The notes under the pieces are model-generated. The model had not been told where the DNA came from. It was given only the letters and a program-made list of their open reading frames with translations, and made no database searches. This document shows, one piece after another, positions 17,347 through 26,861 of a stretch of 64,000 nucleotides of DNA. Each line of letters opens with the position of its first letter. Position 1 is the stretch's first letter. Source of the stretch: Myxococcales bacterium (GTDB lineage Bacteria; Myxococcota_A; Polyangia; Polyangiales; Polyangiaceae); assembly GCA_013297655.1 (NCBI GenBank), contig JAAFHV010000003.1, forward strand, positions 35,000-98,999, read 5' to 3'. Both the position numbers and the translations under genes were made by a program.

Positions 17347-19749
17347 ATGAGCGCGGAGGGGTTGCCGGCGGGTCGGGGAGCGGGATGGGCGGAGCAGTGC
17401 CTCGTCGGCCTCGCGGCCATGCGCTCTCGCCTCGCGACCGCGCCGACCCTCGAGGAGGCGATCGCGGTGGCCGCAGACTCGCTCGTCGCGGTCGGCGTGC
17501 CTCTCGTCCTCGTCTTTGCTCCCCCCGAGCTTGGCGGCGAGCTTCTCCACGGTCGTTGCGGCGGGGCCGCGGTGGCCCCGAGCTCGTTCCACGGCGTGAC
17601 GTTTCTGTCCAACGCGTCGACACCATCGAACCACCCGTGCCCGGTTCGGAGTCTCCCCGAAGACCTCCGCGCGGCGCTGCGTGCGCTCCCGTCGGAGCCT
17701 TGCGATGGTGTCTACGTCGTACCGGTAACGTCGGGAACAGCCGCATTCGCGGCCACCTTCATGTTCGGCGTGCCCGCGCCGATGACGGGCGACCCCGCGT
17801 ACTCCGCGTTCGCGAGCTTGGTCGCGGCCGAGGTCGCGCGCCTGCCACGGCTCGTCGACGACGGTCGTAAATCCGATATGCGCGTTTCTGCGCATCGCGC
17901 GGCGGAGGGCTCCGCCGTGTTCCATCGCGACGTGGTGACCCAGGCGCCGGTCGCCATTTGCATGCTACACGGACCCGAGCACACCACGTCGCTCGCAAAC
18001 GAGCAGCTCGTCGCCCTCTTCGCGCGGGAGGTCGGCGCGGTCCCCTTCGCGCGTCTCTTCGCCGACGACGACGCCGACGAGATCGGCGCGCTCCTCGACC
18101 GCGCATACGCCTCCGACGCGGTGACCGTCGCCAACGAAATTCGGGTCGAGCGGGGCGACCGTACCCTCTTCGTGAACCTCGCCTGCGCTCCCTACCGTGA
18201 CAGCGCGGGCCTCGTCTCGGGGTTGCTCGTCGCCGCGACCGACGTGACCGAGACCGTCAATGCGAGGGTCAACGTCGAGCGTCTCGCGGACCTCCTCCAG
18301 CGCGGCGAGGCTCGCCTCCAACAGGCACTCGTCGCCGCCGACGCGGGCACCTGGGAGCTCGATTTGTTCTCCGGGCGCGAGTCCGCCGACGGTCGTTATC
18401 GCGAGCTTCTCGGGGTCTCGCCGACGGGTCCACTGCCCGAAGATCTCGGCGCGATACACCCCGAGGACCGCCCACGGGTGCGCGCTGCCGAGGCGCGCGC
18501 GCTCGACCGCCTCGAAGGCCTCCTCGTCGAGTTCCGGCCCCTCGCGAACCCTTCCCGTTGGATAGAGCTCCGTGGCGAGATGATGCAGGGGCCCAAGGCT
18601 CGCTCGGCGCGCCTCGTCGGGATCGCGGTCGACGTCACTCCGCGTAAGCACGCCGAGACGGCGCGCGCCGAGCTGCTCGTCGCGACCGCGCAGGCAAAGC
18701 GTGCCTTCGAACGACTCGGCGAGACCGTGCCTCAGCAACTCTGGACGGCGCGGCCAGATGGGCTCCTCGATTTCGTCAATGCACGAGTCACCGAGTATTT
18801 CGGTGCGTCGGCCGAAGCGATGCTCGCGGCGGGGTGGAAGGACTTCGTGCACCCCGAAGACGTGGACCACGTGCTCGAGAAGTGGGTTCACTCGCTTACG
18901 AGCGGCGAGCCCTACGACCTCGAGTTCCGTCTTCGCGGCCCCGACGGTGCCTATCGTTGGCACCTCGCCCGCGCGGTGCCCTTCCGCGACGAGGGCGGCT
19001 CGATCACGAAGTGGTTCGGAACCAACACCGACATCGACGAGCTCAAACGTACCCGCGAAGAGCTCGAGCGCCGCACGAGCTACGAGCAACACCTGATCGG
19101 GATCGTGAGCCACGACCTGCGCGGACCACTCCACAGCATCGGGCTCGCGACGGGCCTACTTCACACACTCCCGGATCTGCCGCCCGCAGCGGCTCGACCT
19201 ATCCGCGCCATCGAAACATCCGCGCAGCGCGCGTCTCGTCTCGTCCGTGACATCCTCGATTTCACGCGCGCTCGCCTCGTAGGAGGCATCCCGATAGACG
19301 CCCGCCCGTTCGACCTTCGGGAGGTCCTCGAGCCGGCCGTAAGCCAGGCGATCGACGGCTTCCCCGGTCGCCGCGTCGACATCCGCGTAGAGGGCGAGCT
19401 GCACGGTCGTTGGGACGGTGATCGCGTCTCCCAAGTGCTGCAAAACGGGCTCACCAACGCACTTCGCTACAGCACCCCCGGCAGCGTCGTGCATCTCTCG
19501 GCTCATGGCCGCGCGACCGACGTCGAGCTCGTCGTCGCGAACTCTGGCCCACCGATCGCGAGCGACGTGCTCGCGAAGGTATTTCAACCGATGACACGCG
19601 GCACGGACGAGAGCTCGAAGGGACACCGCGGTGTAGGCCTCGGCCTCTTCATCGTTCGCGAGATCGTAGCCGCCCACGGTGGCTCCGTTCGGCTCTTGTC
19701 CGACGAGAGTGGCACTCGACTCGTCGTCACGCTCCCCCGTGAGCGCTGA
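17347..19749 (+). CDS. Multi-PAS sensor histidine kinase
   Basis: The 800-residue soluble kinase has a GAF-like N-terminal domain (about 1-180), three PAS-type domains (about 200-310, 325-430 and 450-560, the last with the PAC-like YRWHLARAVPFRDEGG), then HDLRGPLH (His589), QNGLTNALRYS (N box) and GVGLGLFIVREIVAAHGG (G2 box). It lacks membrane segments, so it senses cytoplasmic signals. The ATG at 17347 is chosen because AAGGA lies just upstream; GTG 17275 and ATG 17323 are in frame. Its kinase half is a close relative of the kinases at 14139 and 31332. No response regulator is adjacent on the same strand. Confidence 0.92.
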   Translation: MSAEGLPAGRGAGWAEQCLVGLAAMRSRLATAPTLEEAIAVAADSLVAVGVPLVLVFAPPELGGELLHGRCGGAAVAPSSFHGVTFLSNASTPSNHPCPVRSLPEDLRAALRALPSEPCDGVYVVPVTSGTAAFAATFMFGVPAPMTGDPAYSAFASLVAAEVARLPRLVDDGRKSDMRVSAHRAAEGSAVFHRDVVTQAPVAICMLHGPEHTTSLANEQLVALFAREVGAVPFARLFADDDADEIGALLDRAYASDAVTVANEIRVERGDRTLFVNLACAPYRDSAGLVSGLLVAATDVTETVNARVNVERLADLLQRGEARLQQALVAADAGTWELDLFSGRESADGRYRELLGVSPTGPLPEDLGAIHPEDRPRVRAAEARALDRLEGLLVEFRPLANPSRWIELRGEMMQGPKARSARLVGIAVDVTPRKHAETARAELLVATAQAKRAFERLGETVPQQLWTARPDGLLDFVNARVTEYFGASAEAMLAAGWKDFVHPEDVDHVLEKWVHSLTSGEPYDLEFRLRGPDGAYRWHLARAVPFRDEGGSITKWFGTNTDIDELKRTREELERRTSYEQHLIGIVSHDLRGPLHSIGLATGLLHTLPDLPPAAARPIRAIETSAQRASRLVRDILDFTRARLVGGIPIDARPFDLREVLEPAVSQAIDGFPGRRVDIRVEGELHGRWDGDRVSQVLQNGLTNALRYSTPGSVVHLSAHGRATDVELVVANSGPPIASDVLAKVFQPMTRGTDESSKGHRGVGLGLFIVREIVAAHGGSVRLLSDESGTRLVVTLPRER

Positions 19750-19940
19750 GTGTCGTGGTTCCCTCCCTGGTTCGATAGTCGCTTCGAGCGACCACGGTCC
19801 GCCTCGCGCGCCGCAGCCGTTCGCTTTCTGCCCGAACAGCGAACGACCCACCGGGGCCGCTCGTCCTGACGAGGGACGTCCCTCGGAAGTCCTGTCGACG
19901 AACGGGAGTAAATCGGCTGGCTGCGAGGTAAGCTCCGCGC

Positions 19941-21362
19941 ATGTCGATCGGACCGCGGTCAAAGCCTCTGCATGAATGCCTTCGGGTCGGATTCCTCGCC
20001 TACGCCATCGTGGCCTGTCGCACCAAAGGCAAAGAAGCACCGTTCGACGCGACGACACCGTCTACGCCATCCGCGTCCGCGACCGCGGCCTCGTCGGCGG
20101 CGCCGGCGCCGCAGCGCGAGCTCGTGTTCCCGCCCGCGGGCGCCCCGGGGCCTGCCTACGTGAGGACCGGGCGCGGCATCGCGGTCGTGGCGGTCGATGG
20201 CTCGACGGCAGAGATCCGCAACGACGACGTTCACGCGCTCCGCCTCGGCGCTGACGGACACGCCTACTTCGACACGTGGGAATACAAGCAAGACACGGCG
20301 AAGATTTACCGCTTGGACGGCGCGAAGCCGGTGCTCGTCGCCTCGGTGAAGAAGTACGACATATCCACTTTTGCAGTCGCGAGCGACGGCACCGTGTTCG
20401 CCGCCGCGCACCACGACGAGCTCCATACGATTCGCGCGGGCAAGTCGACCGTCGAGACGTTGACCGACTCCAAAGGCATCAAGGCGCTAGCCACCACGGA
20501 AGAGAGCCTCGTTCTTCAGGACGTAGGTGGCTTCCGTGCGCGCGCTCTCGGCAGCACTGGTGCCGCCTGGAAACGTATCGAGAAGCCCGACGTCTTCGGC
20601 TCCGACGTCGTGTGCACCGCACCGAACGCCATCTGGGCTTCGGAGGTGGCGAAGAACGTGCACCGGTTCGATGCGACGAAAGGCGCCTTCGAGAGCTACG
20701 CAGTGACGGACGAGAAAATTGGGCGGTGCCGCGCCTCTGGCAACGGCCTCGCGGCAGTGAACATCTACGACAGCGGGACCCGACTCTGGCACGACTACCT
20801 CTTGATCGACGCGACGGGAGCGAGCAAGCGGGGGGCGCTCGCGCACGGGATGAACCCCGAAGCGAGCGCGCTGGACGACGGAGGGCGCACGTGGTCCGTC
20901 TTCGACGGGAAGCTCTCCGTCATATCGGCCAAGGACGCCGTAATCACGACCTTCGAGCCTGCCACCGTCGCCCACCTTCGTTATCTGATGTCCGGCGACA
21001 ACGCGATCGCCGTCGTCGGCGCGGGGCCGGCACTCCCGACTCCGTCCGCCCAAAAGACGATGACGGTCAAAGGCAAGTTGGTTCGTGGTCAGGCGCTCGC
21101 GAACACCAAGATCGAGCTCTGTCCGTTCCCTCGCACGACGGCCTACAGCGGCGGCTCGCCATGCACCGACGGGGGGCGCTCCGCTTATGCGACCACGACG
21201 GACGCCGCGGGCGCATTTTCGATGGAGGTGCCAGTAGAGCACTACGGGGTTTCGTACTTCGACCGACGATGGACCGTGCTCGGAGACACGTTCGTCGACC
21301 CGAAGGAGCCCACGACCGCGGCAAAGGGCACCGTCGATTTGGGGACGATCCGCCTGAAATAG
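19941..21362 (+). CDS. Hypothetical lipoprotein with repeat-propeller-like sequence
   Basis: The 473-residue protein begins with a short signal ending in a lipobox (YAIVAC, Cys about 26), then a low-complexity Ser/Ala/Pro/Thr linker typical of myxobacterial lipoproteins. The body consists of short beta-type repeats of the kind found in beta-propellers (DGHAYFDTW, SDGTVFAAAHHDEL), and a C-terminal segment (TVKGKLVRGQALANTKIELCPF) resembles a carboxypeptidase-regulatory-like beta-sandwich. No catalytic motif is visible, and I cannot assign a function. It is expected at the outer or inner membrane facing the periplasm. Confidence 0.75.
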   Translation: MSIGPRSKPLHECLRVGFLAYAIVACRTKGKEAPFDATTPSTPSASATAASSAAPAPQRELVFPPAGAPGPAYVRTGRGIAVVAVDGSTAEIRNDDVHALRLGADGHAYFDTWEYKQDTAKIYRLDGAKPVLVASVKKYDISTFAVASDGTVFAAAHHDELHTIRAGKSTVETLTDSKGIKALATTEESLVLQDVGGFRARALGSTGAAWKRIEKPDVFGSDVVCTAPNAIWASEVAKNVHRFDATKGAFESYAVTDEKIGRCRASGNGLAAVNIYDSGTRLWHDYLLIDATGASKRGALAHGMNPEASALDDGGRTWSVFDGKLSVISAKDAVITTFEPATVAHLRYLMSGDNAIAVVGAGPALPTPSAQKTMTVKGKLVRGQALANTKIELCPFPRTTAYSGGSPCTDGGRSAYATTTDAAGAFSMEVPVEHYGVSYFDRRWTVLGDTFVDPKEPTTAAKGTVDLGTIRLK

Positions 21363-21585
21363 GCGCTTGGACGGCGCAGCAGGCCTCCGCGCTCGCCGAG
21401 GTGTCGGCGGCCGCTACGCGCGTGCTCTCGCGCGACGTCGCACACGCTCCGGGGCAAAAGAGCGTCGCTCCCTCCGAACGGCTCCTCCGCGCGCGGGCAA
21501 CGAGCGCCGCTGGACGCCGTCGAGTTCGGTCTTGGTTGGCCACCCTCTTGCAATGAGTGGCCAATTCATCCGCAGGAGGAACCCC

Positions 21586-22158
21586 ATGAAAGCGACCAGT
21601 CTTCTCGAGAAACAACACCGCACCGTCGAGGCCATCTTCAAGAAGCTCGAGAGTGGGAAGTCCGATCCGTCGCCGCTCGTCGAACAGCTCGCGAACGCGC
21701 TCGCCGCGCACATGGCGATCGAGCAGGAGATCTTCTACCCCGCCGTTCGCGAGGTCGACGAGGACCTCGTCCTCGAAGCTTTCGAGGAGCACTCGATCGC
21801 CGAGATTGGCATCAAGCGGCTCCTCGCGACCGACCCGAAGCACGCCTCGTTCAGCGCGCGGGTCACGACGTGCAAGGAGCTCATCGAGCACCACGTCGAA
21901 GAAGAGGAGCAAGAGCTCTTTCCCAAGGTGGAGAAGAAGCTGGGCGAGGCAAAGCTCCTCGAGCTCGGGAAGGCGATGAAAGCTCGCTTCGACGAGGTCG
22001 AGGCGGCTGGCTTCAAGGCGTCCGTGCCGGCGGGCTTCGCCAAGACATCGGCTGACGTTGCACAGCCCACCGCGCCCGCGAAAGCCAAAGCCTCGGCGAA
22101 GGCGGGGCAAAGCAACGGCAAGGCTCGAGCAGCGACGACTCGCGAAGCGCGCTCCTGA
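21586..22158 (+). CDS. Hemerythrin HHE-domain protein
   Basis: The 190-residue protein has the hemerythrin-type four-helix metal site: H in LLEKQHRTVEAIF, H and E in AAHMAIEQEIFYP, H in FEEHSIAEIGIKRLL, and H-E pairs in ELIEHHVEEEEQELFP. HHE proteins bind a di-iron centre and sense or scavenge O2, NO or redox stress. After about residue 145 comes an Ala/Lys-rich tail (AKAKASAKAGQSNGKARAA) resembling histone-H1-like tails, so it might bind nucleic acid or simply be a disordered extension. The start is secure: AGGAGGA at 21574-21580. A strong terminator follows 22 bp after the stop. Confidence 0.92.
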   Translation: MKATSLLEKQHRTVEAIFKKLESGKSDPSPLVEQLANALAAHMAIEQEIFYPAVREVDEDLVLEAFEEHSIAEIGIKRLLATDPKHASFSARVTTCKELIEHHVEEEEQELFPKVEKKLGEAKLLELGKAMKARFDEVEAAGFKASVPAGFAKTSADVAQPTAPAKAKASAKAGQSNGKARAATTREARS

Positions 22159-22180
22159 CGAGCGGCGACGAGCGGTACGA

Positions 22181-22216
22181 CGAGAAAGCCGGCGGGACGA
22201 ACCGCCGGCTTTCTCG
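22181..22216 (+). terminator. Rho-independent-type terminator after hemerythrin gene
   Basis: A perfect 15-bp stem (22181-22195 paired with 22202-22216, core GAAAGCCGGCGG) encloses a 6-nt loop and is followed by a short T-containing run. It is the clearest terminator hairpin in the window. It may also act in the opposite direction, on the DUF3618 operon that ends at 22494. Confidence 0.85.
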
Positions 22217-22493
22217 TTTCTGCATCGTTGCCATTCACGCCTGCGCGCCGAAGGGCAGCGTCGGGACGACAAAAGAGAGCCGTGAGCCCCTATACCCTCT
22301 TCGTCCTAGGCAACTTTTTGCGCCGACGACAGGTCGTCCACGGTTGTCTTTCGTCGGGCGCCAGCGCCAGGGAACGGCGCACCATATCCCCCCATTCGAC
22401 ATGGGGACAGGCGGACAAAGCTGGCGCGGGGCCCGCGATGGAGCCCCGAAAAGGAGACCGGCCCCTCGCGGAGCCGGCTATGTCGACGTGCGC

Positions 22494-23861
22494 TCAGGCT
22501 TCGCTGGACTGGGCGAGTGCACCCTTCACGTTTTGGGCCGCGTCCTCGCCCATGTGCTGAACCGTCTCGAGTGCACCATGAGCGACCTGCTTCGCGTTGA
22601 CGAGGAACTGGTCGCGCGCTTCGCCGAGGAGCGCGTCCTCGCGATTGGTTCGCGGGAGCGCCATGCCGAGCAGCGCACCGGCAGCGAGCACCGCCGCTCC
22701 GACGGCGAGCGGGTTATCCATGTAGGCGCCCTCGGCGGCACGCTCGGCGCGGCGCGCTTGGCGGGGAACCTCGTGCGCGACGTCCGAGACCGTGCTCGCG
22801 ACGCGCTCGTATGCGCGCCCGCCAGCGTCGGTCGCGTCGTGCCAGAGGTGCGACGAGGTCTCCGCTGCGTCGTGCGCCAAGTGCGACACGCCGTCGGCGG
22901 CGCGGTGAGCGATGCTGCTCGCCTGGTCGCGGACGTCGTGCGCAAGGTTGCTCACGCCGTCGGCGGCTTGACCGAGAGTCGACGCGGTTGCTTCTTTCGC
23001 CTTTCGGAGCGCGCTTCCAGCCGCGTCGGTCGCGTCGTGTGCGAGGTCACTCACGCGGTGCTGAACGCCGGAGAGCGCCTGGCCAGCGGCGTCGACCGCG
23101 CCGCCGATGCCCGACGTGCTTCCAGCCATCTCCGAACGACCGCGGCCGCCCTGTGTCGGGTAGTAGCTTTCGCTGTCGCGACCGTAACTACGGCCTTCGC
23201 CGCGGTCGAACGAGCGACCACCACGATCGCCGGCGCCGTTACCGCTACGACGCTGCGATGCGGTGCTGCTGCGGTTCATGAGCAGCCACGCGAGACCAAT
23301 GCCCATGAGCGCCGCGGGAATGGGGTTCTGACGGACGGTATCGACGAGGGTATCTTTCGAGGTGTTCATGGCGTCTCCTGCTTGAGTGGCGAAATCTTCT
23401 AGTTTTCCGAGGGTTGCCGCGCGCGCCGAGGTCTTGGCGTCTACGATGGCCTGCTTGACGTCTTGTTTCACGGCGTCCTTGGCCGCGATGACGTCTTCTT
23501 TTACGGAGTCTTTCAGGGCGATGACGTCTCGCTTGACGGACGCGCTGATCGCAATGGCGTCTTCCTTGACTGCCACTTTTGCGTTTTCGATGACCTCGTT
23601 GACGGCCACCTTCGCGTCTTTTATCTCCTCTTTGAGGATCGCTTTCACCTCGAGGAGCTCCTCTCGGACGGCTGCCTTGACGTGCTTCTCGACGTTCTCG
23701 AGCTCGTTCGCCGCCTTGTCGCGCAGGTCTTGGGGATTCAGCTTCTCTTCGAGGGCCTGAATCGTTCCCGACATTTGCGTACGTGTACGGTCGACGTCTT
23801 CTCGAAGCGCGACGACGCGCGCGTCGTCCGTCATCGAATCGTTCGCTTTGGTGTCGCTCAT
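22494..23861 (-). CDS. DUF3618-type membrane stress protein with long amphipathic repeats
   Basis: The 455-residue protein starts with a DUF3618-like segment (DVDRTRTQMSGTIQALEEKL), followed by a long helix of 11-residue repeats of the form SVKEDVIAAKD, like apolipoprotein or LEA repeats. It has a short membrane segment NPIPAALMGIGLAWLLMN, a Gly/Arg/Ser-rich linker, a second set of helical repeats (VSDLAHDATDAAGSA) and a final hydrophobic hairpin NPLAVGAAVLAAGALLGMAL. This resembles YqjD/ElaB-type inner-membrane proteins, greatly extended. The ATG at 23861 has GAGAGAGGA upstream and overlaps the stop of the YqjE-like gene by 4 bases. Last gene of a three-gene operon. Confidence 0.82.
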   Translation of the reverse strand: MSDTKANDSMTDDARVVALREDVDRTRTQMSGTIQALEEKLNPQDLRDKAANELENVEKHVKAAVREELLEVKAILKEEIKDAKVAVNEVIENAKVAVKEDAIAISASVKRDVIALKDSVKEDVIAAKDAVKQDVKQAIVDAKTSARAATLGKLEDFATQAGDAMNTSKDTLVDTVRQNPIPAALMGIGLAWLLMNRSSTASQRRSGNGAGDRGGRSFDRGEGRSYGRDSESYYPTQGGRGRSEMAGSTSGIGGAVDAAGQALSGVQHRVSDLAHDATDAAGSALRKAKEATASTLGQAADGVSNLAHDVRDQASSIAHRAADGVSHLAHDAAETSSHLWHDATDAGGRAYERVASTVSDVAHEVPRQARRAERAAEGAYMDNPLAVGAAVLAAGALLGMALPRTNREDALLGEARDQFLVNAKQVAHGALETVQHMGEDAAQNVKGALAQSSEA

Positions 23862-24274
23862 GGCGTGTCCTCTCTCGGCCAAATGTCGCCGGCCGCAGAT
23901 GGCAGCTTGGCGACCTCTTTCAGGCTCGCGATGGTTTGTTGGGGAAGCGGGTCGACGGTGCGGAGTCGCGCGAGGCCGCTCGCGACGAGCACTGCCGCGA
24001 GCACGGTCCAGATCGCGCTGACGACGAGGCAGGCCGCCCACAGCGGGATCACCTGCCCGAGGGCGACGATCGCCGCGGCGCCGACGCCGAGGAGGGCGGC
24101 GAGGCCCACGCCCGCGCCAACCAGGACCATGGACGCGCTCACCGCGACAGTCTTCGCTTTGACGGTCATCTCGGCGCGAGCGAGCGTCAGCTCTTGCCGC
24201 ACGAGGACTCCGCTCTCGCCGACGAGAGTCTTTAGGAGCGCGCCGACGGACGGCTCCGCGGCCGGCGCGTCCAT
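23858..24274 (-). CDS. YqjE-like (phage holin superfamily 6) membrane protein
   Basis: The 138-residue protein has an amphipathic N-terminal helix (SVGALLKTLVGESGVLVRQELTLARAEM) followed by two membrane segments rich in Gly/Ala/Val, the layout of the YqjE/Phage_holin_3_6 family. In enterobacteria YqjE is encoded next to YqjD, and both are stationary-phase inner-membrane proteins; here the neighbour is a DUF3618 protein. The ATG at 24274 shares a base with the upstream stop (TGATG); GTG 24277 is an equally possible start. It is not evidence of a prophage. Confidence 0.85.
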   Translation of the reverse strand: MDAPAAEPSVGALLKTLVGESGVLVRQELTLARAEMTVKAKTVAVSASMVLVGAGVGLAALLGVGAAAIVALGQVIPLWAACLVVSAIWTVLAAVLVASGLARLRTVDPLPQQTIASLKEVAKLPSAAGDIWPREDTP

Positions 24275-25251
24275 CACGAGCCTACCGGTTTGCCGCCGCT
24301 GCTCTTGCCGTCGGCTCCGGCATCTTTGGCTCCGTGGCCGCCCGCCACGATCGGAGCGCTCGGCCCTGCCTTCTCCTGCGGCGCGGCGCCCTGATTTGCA
24401 CCGAGGTTGGCCTTACCCTTGTCGTCGCCCACACCGCGGCTCGAGCCTTGCTGCGAGCCGGGGGTCGTCGAGCCGCTCCCTTGGACGTCGGCGCTCTTCG
24501 TGCCCGAGGCCTTTTGGTCCGCGCCGCTCGCGGGCTTCGCCCCGCCCCCCCACGCCGAGCCGCCTTGCGCTCCGAACGGAGAGGTTTGTCGCTGCGCGCG
24601 ATCGTTGCCATTCCCAATTTGGCTTTGGCTATTCCCGTTGCGGCTCTGGGCCTCGACCTGGGAGGCGCCGGAGGGGCGGTCGTAACGTTGCTGTTGGCGG
24701 CCTTGCTGCCCGCCGTTCTGACCGCGCGATTGGCCATACGACCCGTTGCCGCCCGCGGGCTGGGAGGCCTTCAGGAAACGACCACCGAGGAGACCGAGAG
24801 CGAAAGCACCGCCCAGGAAGAGCGCAGGCTCGCGACGCGCGAAGTCCTCCACGTCGCGCGCGACCTCGCCCATGCTCTTCTTCTCGAAGTAGGCCGAAGC
24901 GCGCTCGACTTGATCGGCGGCACCTTCGATGTACGGGACGAGCGCCGGTGCGATCGCAGTTCCTTCCGCCTTGTTCCCACTCGTGCTCACTCGGCGAAGC
25001 GCGTCGGCGACGCCGCCGAGGCCCTCGACGACACGACCCTTTTGTGAGTCGAGCTGGCCTTCGACCGCCTGCTTTGCGTCGCCCGCGACGCCAGTGGCGA
25101 GGTCTTTCAGCCCATCCGTGAGCTGGCCCGCATCTTTCACGAGACCTTGCTTCAGGTCATCGAGTCCCTTGTCCGTGGTTTCGGCGCCGCCATTCTTGGG
25201 GCTGGTTGCGGACATTTCCTTCGAGCTCTGAGAAGACGACTGCTGACCCAT
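24274..25251 (-). CDS. Hypothetical protein with single membrane segment and Gln/Gly/Ser-rich tail
   Basis: The 325-residue protein is the first gene of the DUF3618 operon. Residues 1-110 are hydrophilic and helical (LDDLKQGLVKDAGQLTDGLKDL); a conserved-looking block EKKSMGEVARDVEDFARREP precedes one membrane helix ALFLGGAFALGLLGG. After about residue 165 the protein is low complexity, rich in Gln, Gly, Asn and Ser. The EDFARREP-helix-GRFLKAS arrangement recalls the C-terminal anchor of YqjD-like proteins. AAGAGGT lies just upstream of ATG 25251. Its role is probably at the inner membrane under stress, inferred from the operon. Confidence 0.75.
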   Translation of the reverse strand: MGQQSSSQSSKEMSATSPKNGGAETTDKGLDDLKQGLVKDAGQLTDGLKDLATGVAGDAKQAVEGQLDSQKGRVVEGLGGVADALRRVSTSGNKAEGTAIAPALVPYIEGAADQVERASAYFEKKSMGEVARDVEDFARREPALFLGGAFALGLLGGRFLKASQPAGGNGSYGQSRGQNGGQQGRQQQRYDRPSGASQVEAQSRNGNSQSQIGNGNDRAQRQTSPFGAQGGSAWGGGAKPASGADQKASGTKSADVQGSGSTTPGSQQGSSRGVGDDKGKANLGANQGAAPQEKAGPSAPIVAGGHGAKDAGADGKSSGGKPVGS

Positions 25252-25634
25252 GTTGGACCTCTTTCACGGCAATAGGGAGCCCCCGTCCGGCTTCGACGAA
25301 GCGCGCGGGGACGTACGAGCAGCGCCTTTCGGCTCACTCGTTGCGCGGAGGCCTATTGCAACGCACATGCCGCCGTTCTCGGCGCGGAGCACCGTCGAAA
25401 TCCGCGATCGGGCCGCGCACGCTCATGCTCTTACGCCCCACACGTGACGTTTGCGGTCTACTCCGCACGACGCGGAACGCGGAACGTCGCACACGGACGA
25501 GGAAATACCTTCGTATCGAGTAAGGCTACGCCACATATCCGTGTACGCGCCGGGGCGCCTTCGTACCCGACGGTCGCGTGGCCCGGCGAGGACGGGCGGG
25601 TTCTGGACCGGCGGGCGACTCGGAGAACGAAGAA
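25252..25634. other. Intergenic region upstream of DUF3618 operon, no gene seen
   Basis: These 383 bp separate two minus-strand units and should include the promoter of the DUF3618 operon near 25260-25330. Frames crossing the region have no ribosome-binding sites. I found no convincing promoter hexamers or repeats. Confidence 0.45.
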
Positions 25635-26516
25635 CTACTCGGATTCGAGGTTCTCCCGCGCATTGGCGACGAGCTTCTCCACTGCCGAGTGCGTCACCTC
25701 TACCGCGTCGTCGGCGTGATAGACCGCGTGGATGCTCGATTGTGGACGAATGGCCGCGATACGCTTCACTTGCCCGCGCTTGATTCGTTCGCGAGCGACG
25801 CTGTGGGGCACGAACGCGACGAAGCCCCCCCGCACGACCGCCTCGAGCATGAGAAAGGCATCGTCCAGCTCCGCGGCGATCGAGGGTCGGAGCCCCTTCT
25901 CTTTGAGGAAGGAATCCACCTCCCAGTGGTAGGCGGACGAGGACCGGTATTCCAAGAGGGCGAGGTCGCTCCAGTCCTCGCGCGGCTCGATACCCGGCGC
26001 GCAAATCGCGACTAAGCTCGGTTGGTGAAGCACGGAAACCTCCAATCCCGAAGTCGCGATCGGGAGCGGCTCCGATTCACCTATGACGAGGTCGAGCTCG
26101 TGGTTCCTGAGCTCACGGAGGAGGTCGCCGAAGTCGCCGCTCCTGATCGACGGGCGGCATCGCTCGATGGTCAGTACGGGCATGAGAAAATCCGCGGCGA
26201 TCGTGCGTGAAATCGCGGCGCTCACCCCTACGCGTAGCGCGAGCTTGGTCGGCTCTTCGCCCTGCCCGAGTGCCTCGGCGAGGCGCTCTCCGGCGAGGAA
26301 CATCGCCTTCGTATGCTCGAACGCGTCGCGCCCCGCTTGCGTGAGCCGTAACCCCGCGGCGGTGCGCTCGAAGAGCTTCAGCGACAGCTTCTTCTCGAGC
26401 AACCGAACCTGCTCGCTGACCGTGGGCTGCGTCACCCCGAGGCGCTCCGCGGCCCCTTTCACGGAGCCCTCCGAGGCCGTTACGTGGAAGTAGTAGACGT
26501 GATTGAAGTTGATCAC
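25635..26516 (-). CDS. LysR-family transcriptional regulator
   Basis: The 293-residue protein opens with a LysR helix-turn-helix (NHVYYFHVTASEGSVKGAAERLGVTQPTVSEQVRLLEKKL) close to the NhaR subgroup, and has a periplasmic-binding-like effector domain from about residue 90 (LALRVGVSAAISR to LVIGESEPLP). It should bind DNA as a tetramer with a small-molecule effector. The start GTG 26516 lies only seven bases after a TAGATT box at 26529-26524, so the transcript may be leaderless. It is divergent from the trehalose gene, whose upstream region carries palindromes, so OtsBA is a likely target. Confidence 0.9.
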   Translation of the reverse strand: MINFNHVYYFHVTASEGSVKGAAERLGVTQPTVSEQVRLLEKKLSLKLFERTAAGLRLTQAGRDAFEHTKAMFLAGERLAEALGQGEEPTKLALRVGVSAAISRTIAADFLMPVLTIERCRPSIRSGDFGDLLRELRNHELDLVIGESEPLPIATSGLEVSVLHQPSLVAICAPGIEPREDWSDLALLEYRSSSAYHWEVDSFLKEKGLRPSIAAELDDAFLMLEAVVRGGFVAFVPHSVARERIKRGQVKRIAAIRPQSSIHAVYHADDAVEVTHSAVEKLVANARENLESE

Positions 26517-26861
26517 CGCCCGAATCTAGAGCACCGAACGCGCGCTGCAAGAAGAAGCCGCTTCGGGATAGGCCTCGCCACGTCGACGATGACCATTCGC
26601 CACAATGCCGTCGCGAGCGGCAAGGCGCGTGTCGCGCGCATTCGCACGTTCGCGCACCGCCAGGGTCGCGTCACGAGACGCGAGCGATGGCAAAGCTCGC
26701 GCGGAACGCACTTTGGCACTTCGAGCGGAGACGCCAAGTCGACCCGAAACGACGCGCCAAAAACACTCACGTTTCACGCGCCATCGACAGTCGAGGTCGC
26801 TGCGTCACTCGATGACGGAAATTGCGTGCGTGCAAGCACTTAGAATGCTTAGTGTCGACCC
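26517..26861. promoter_or_regulatory. Divergent LysR / trehalose regulatory region with inverted repeats
   Basis: The 345-bp divergent gap contains two short inverted repeats within 40 bp of the trehalose gene start: TTGC-N6-GCAA at 26822-26835 and AAGCA-N7-TGCTT at 26834-26850. Paired sites of this type next to a LysR gene are typical operators. At 26526-26539, by the LysR start, is CTAGAGCACCGAAC, a 14-mer that recurs at 53985. Confidence 0.55.

Noticed and set aside
23858..24274. Prophage lysis gene, suggested by the holin family name
   Set aside because: It belongs to the YqjE-type membrane family, lies in a DUF3618 operon, and no other phage genes are present.
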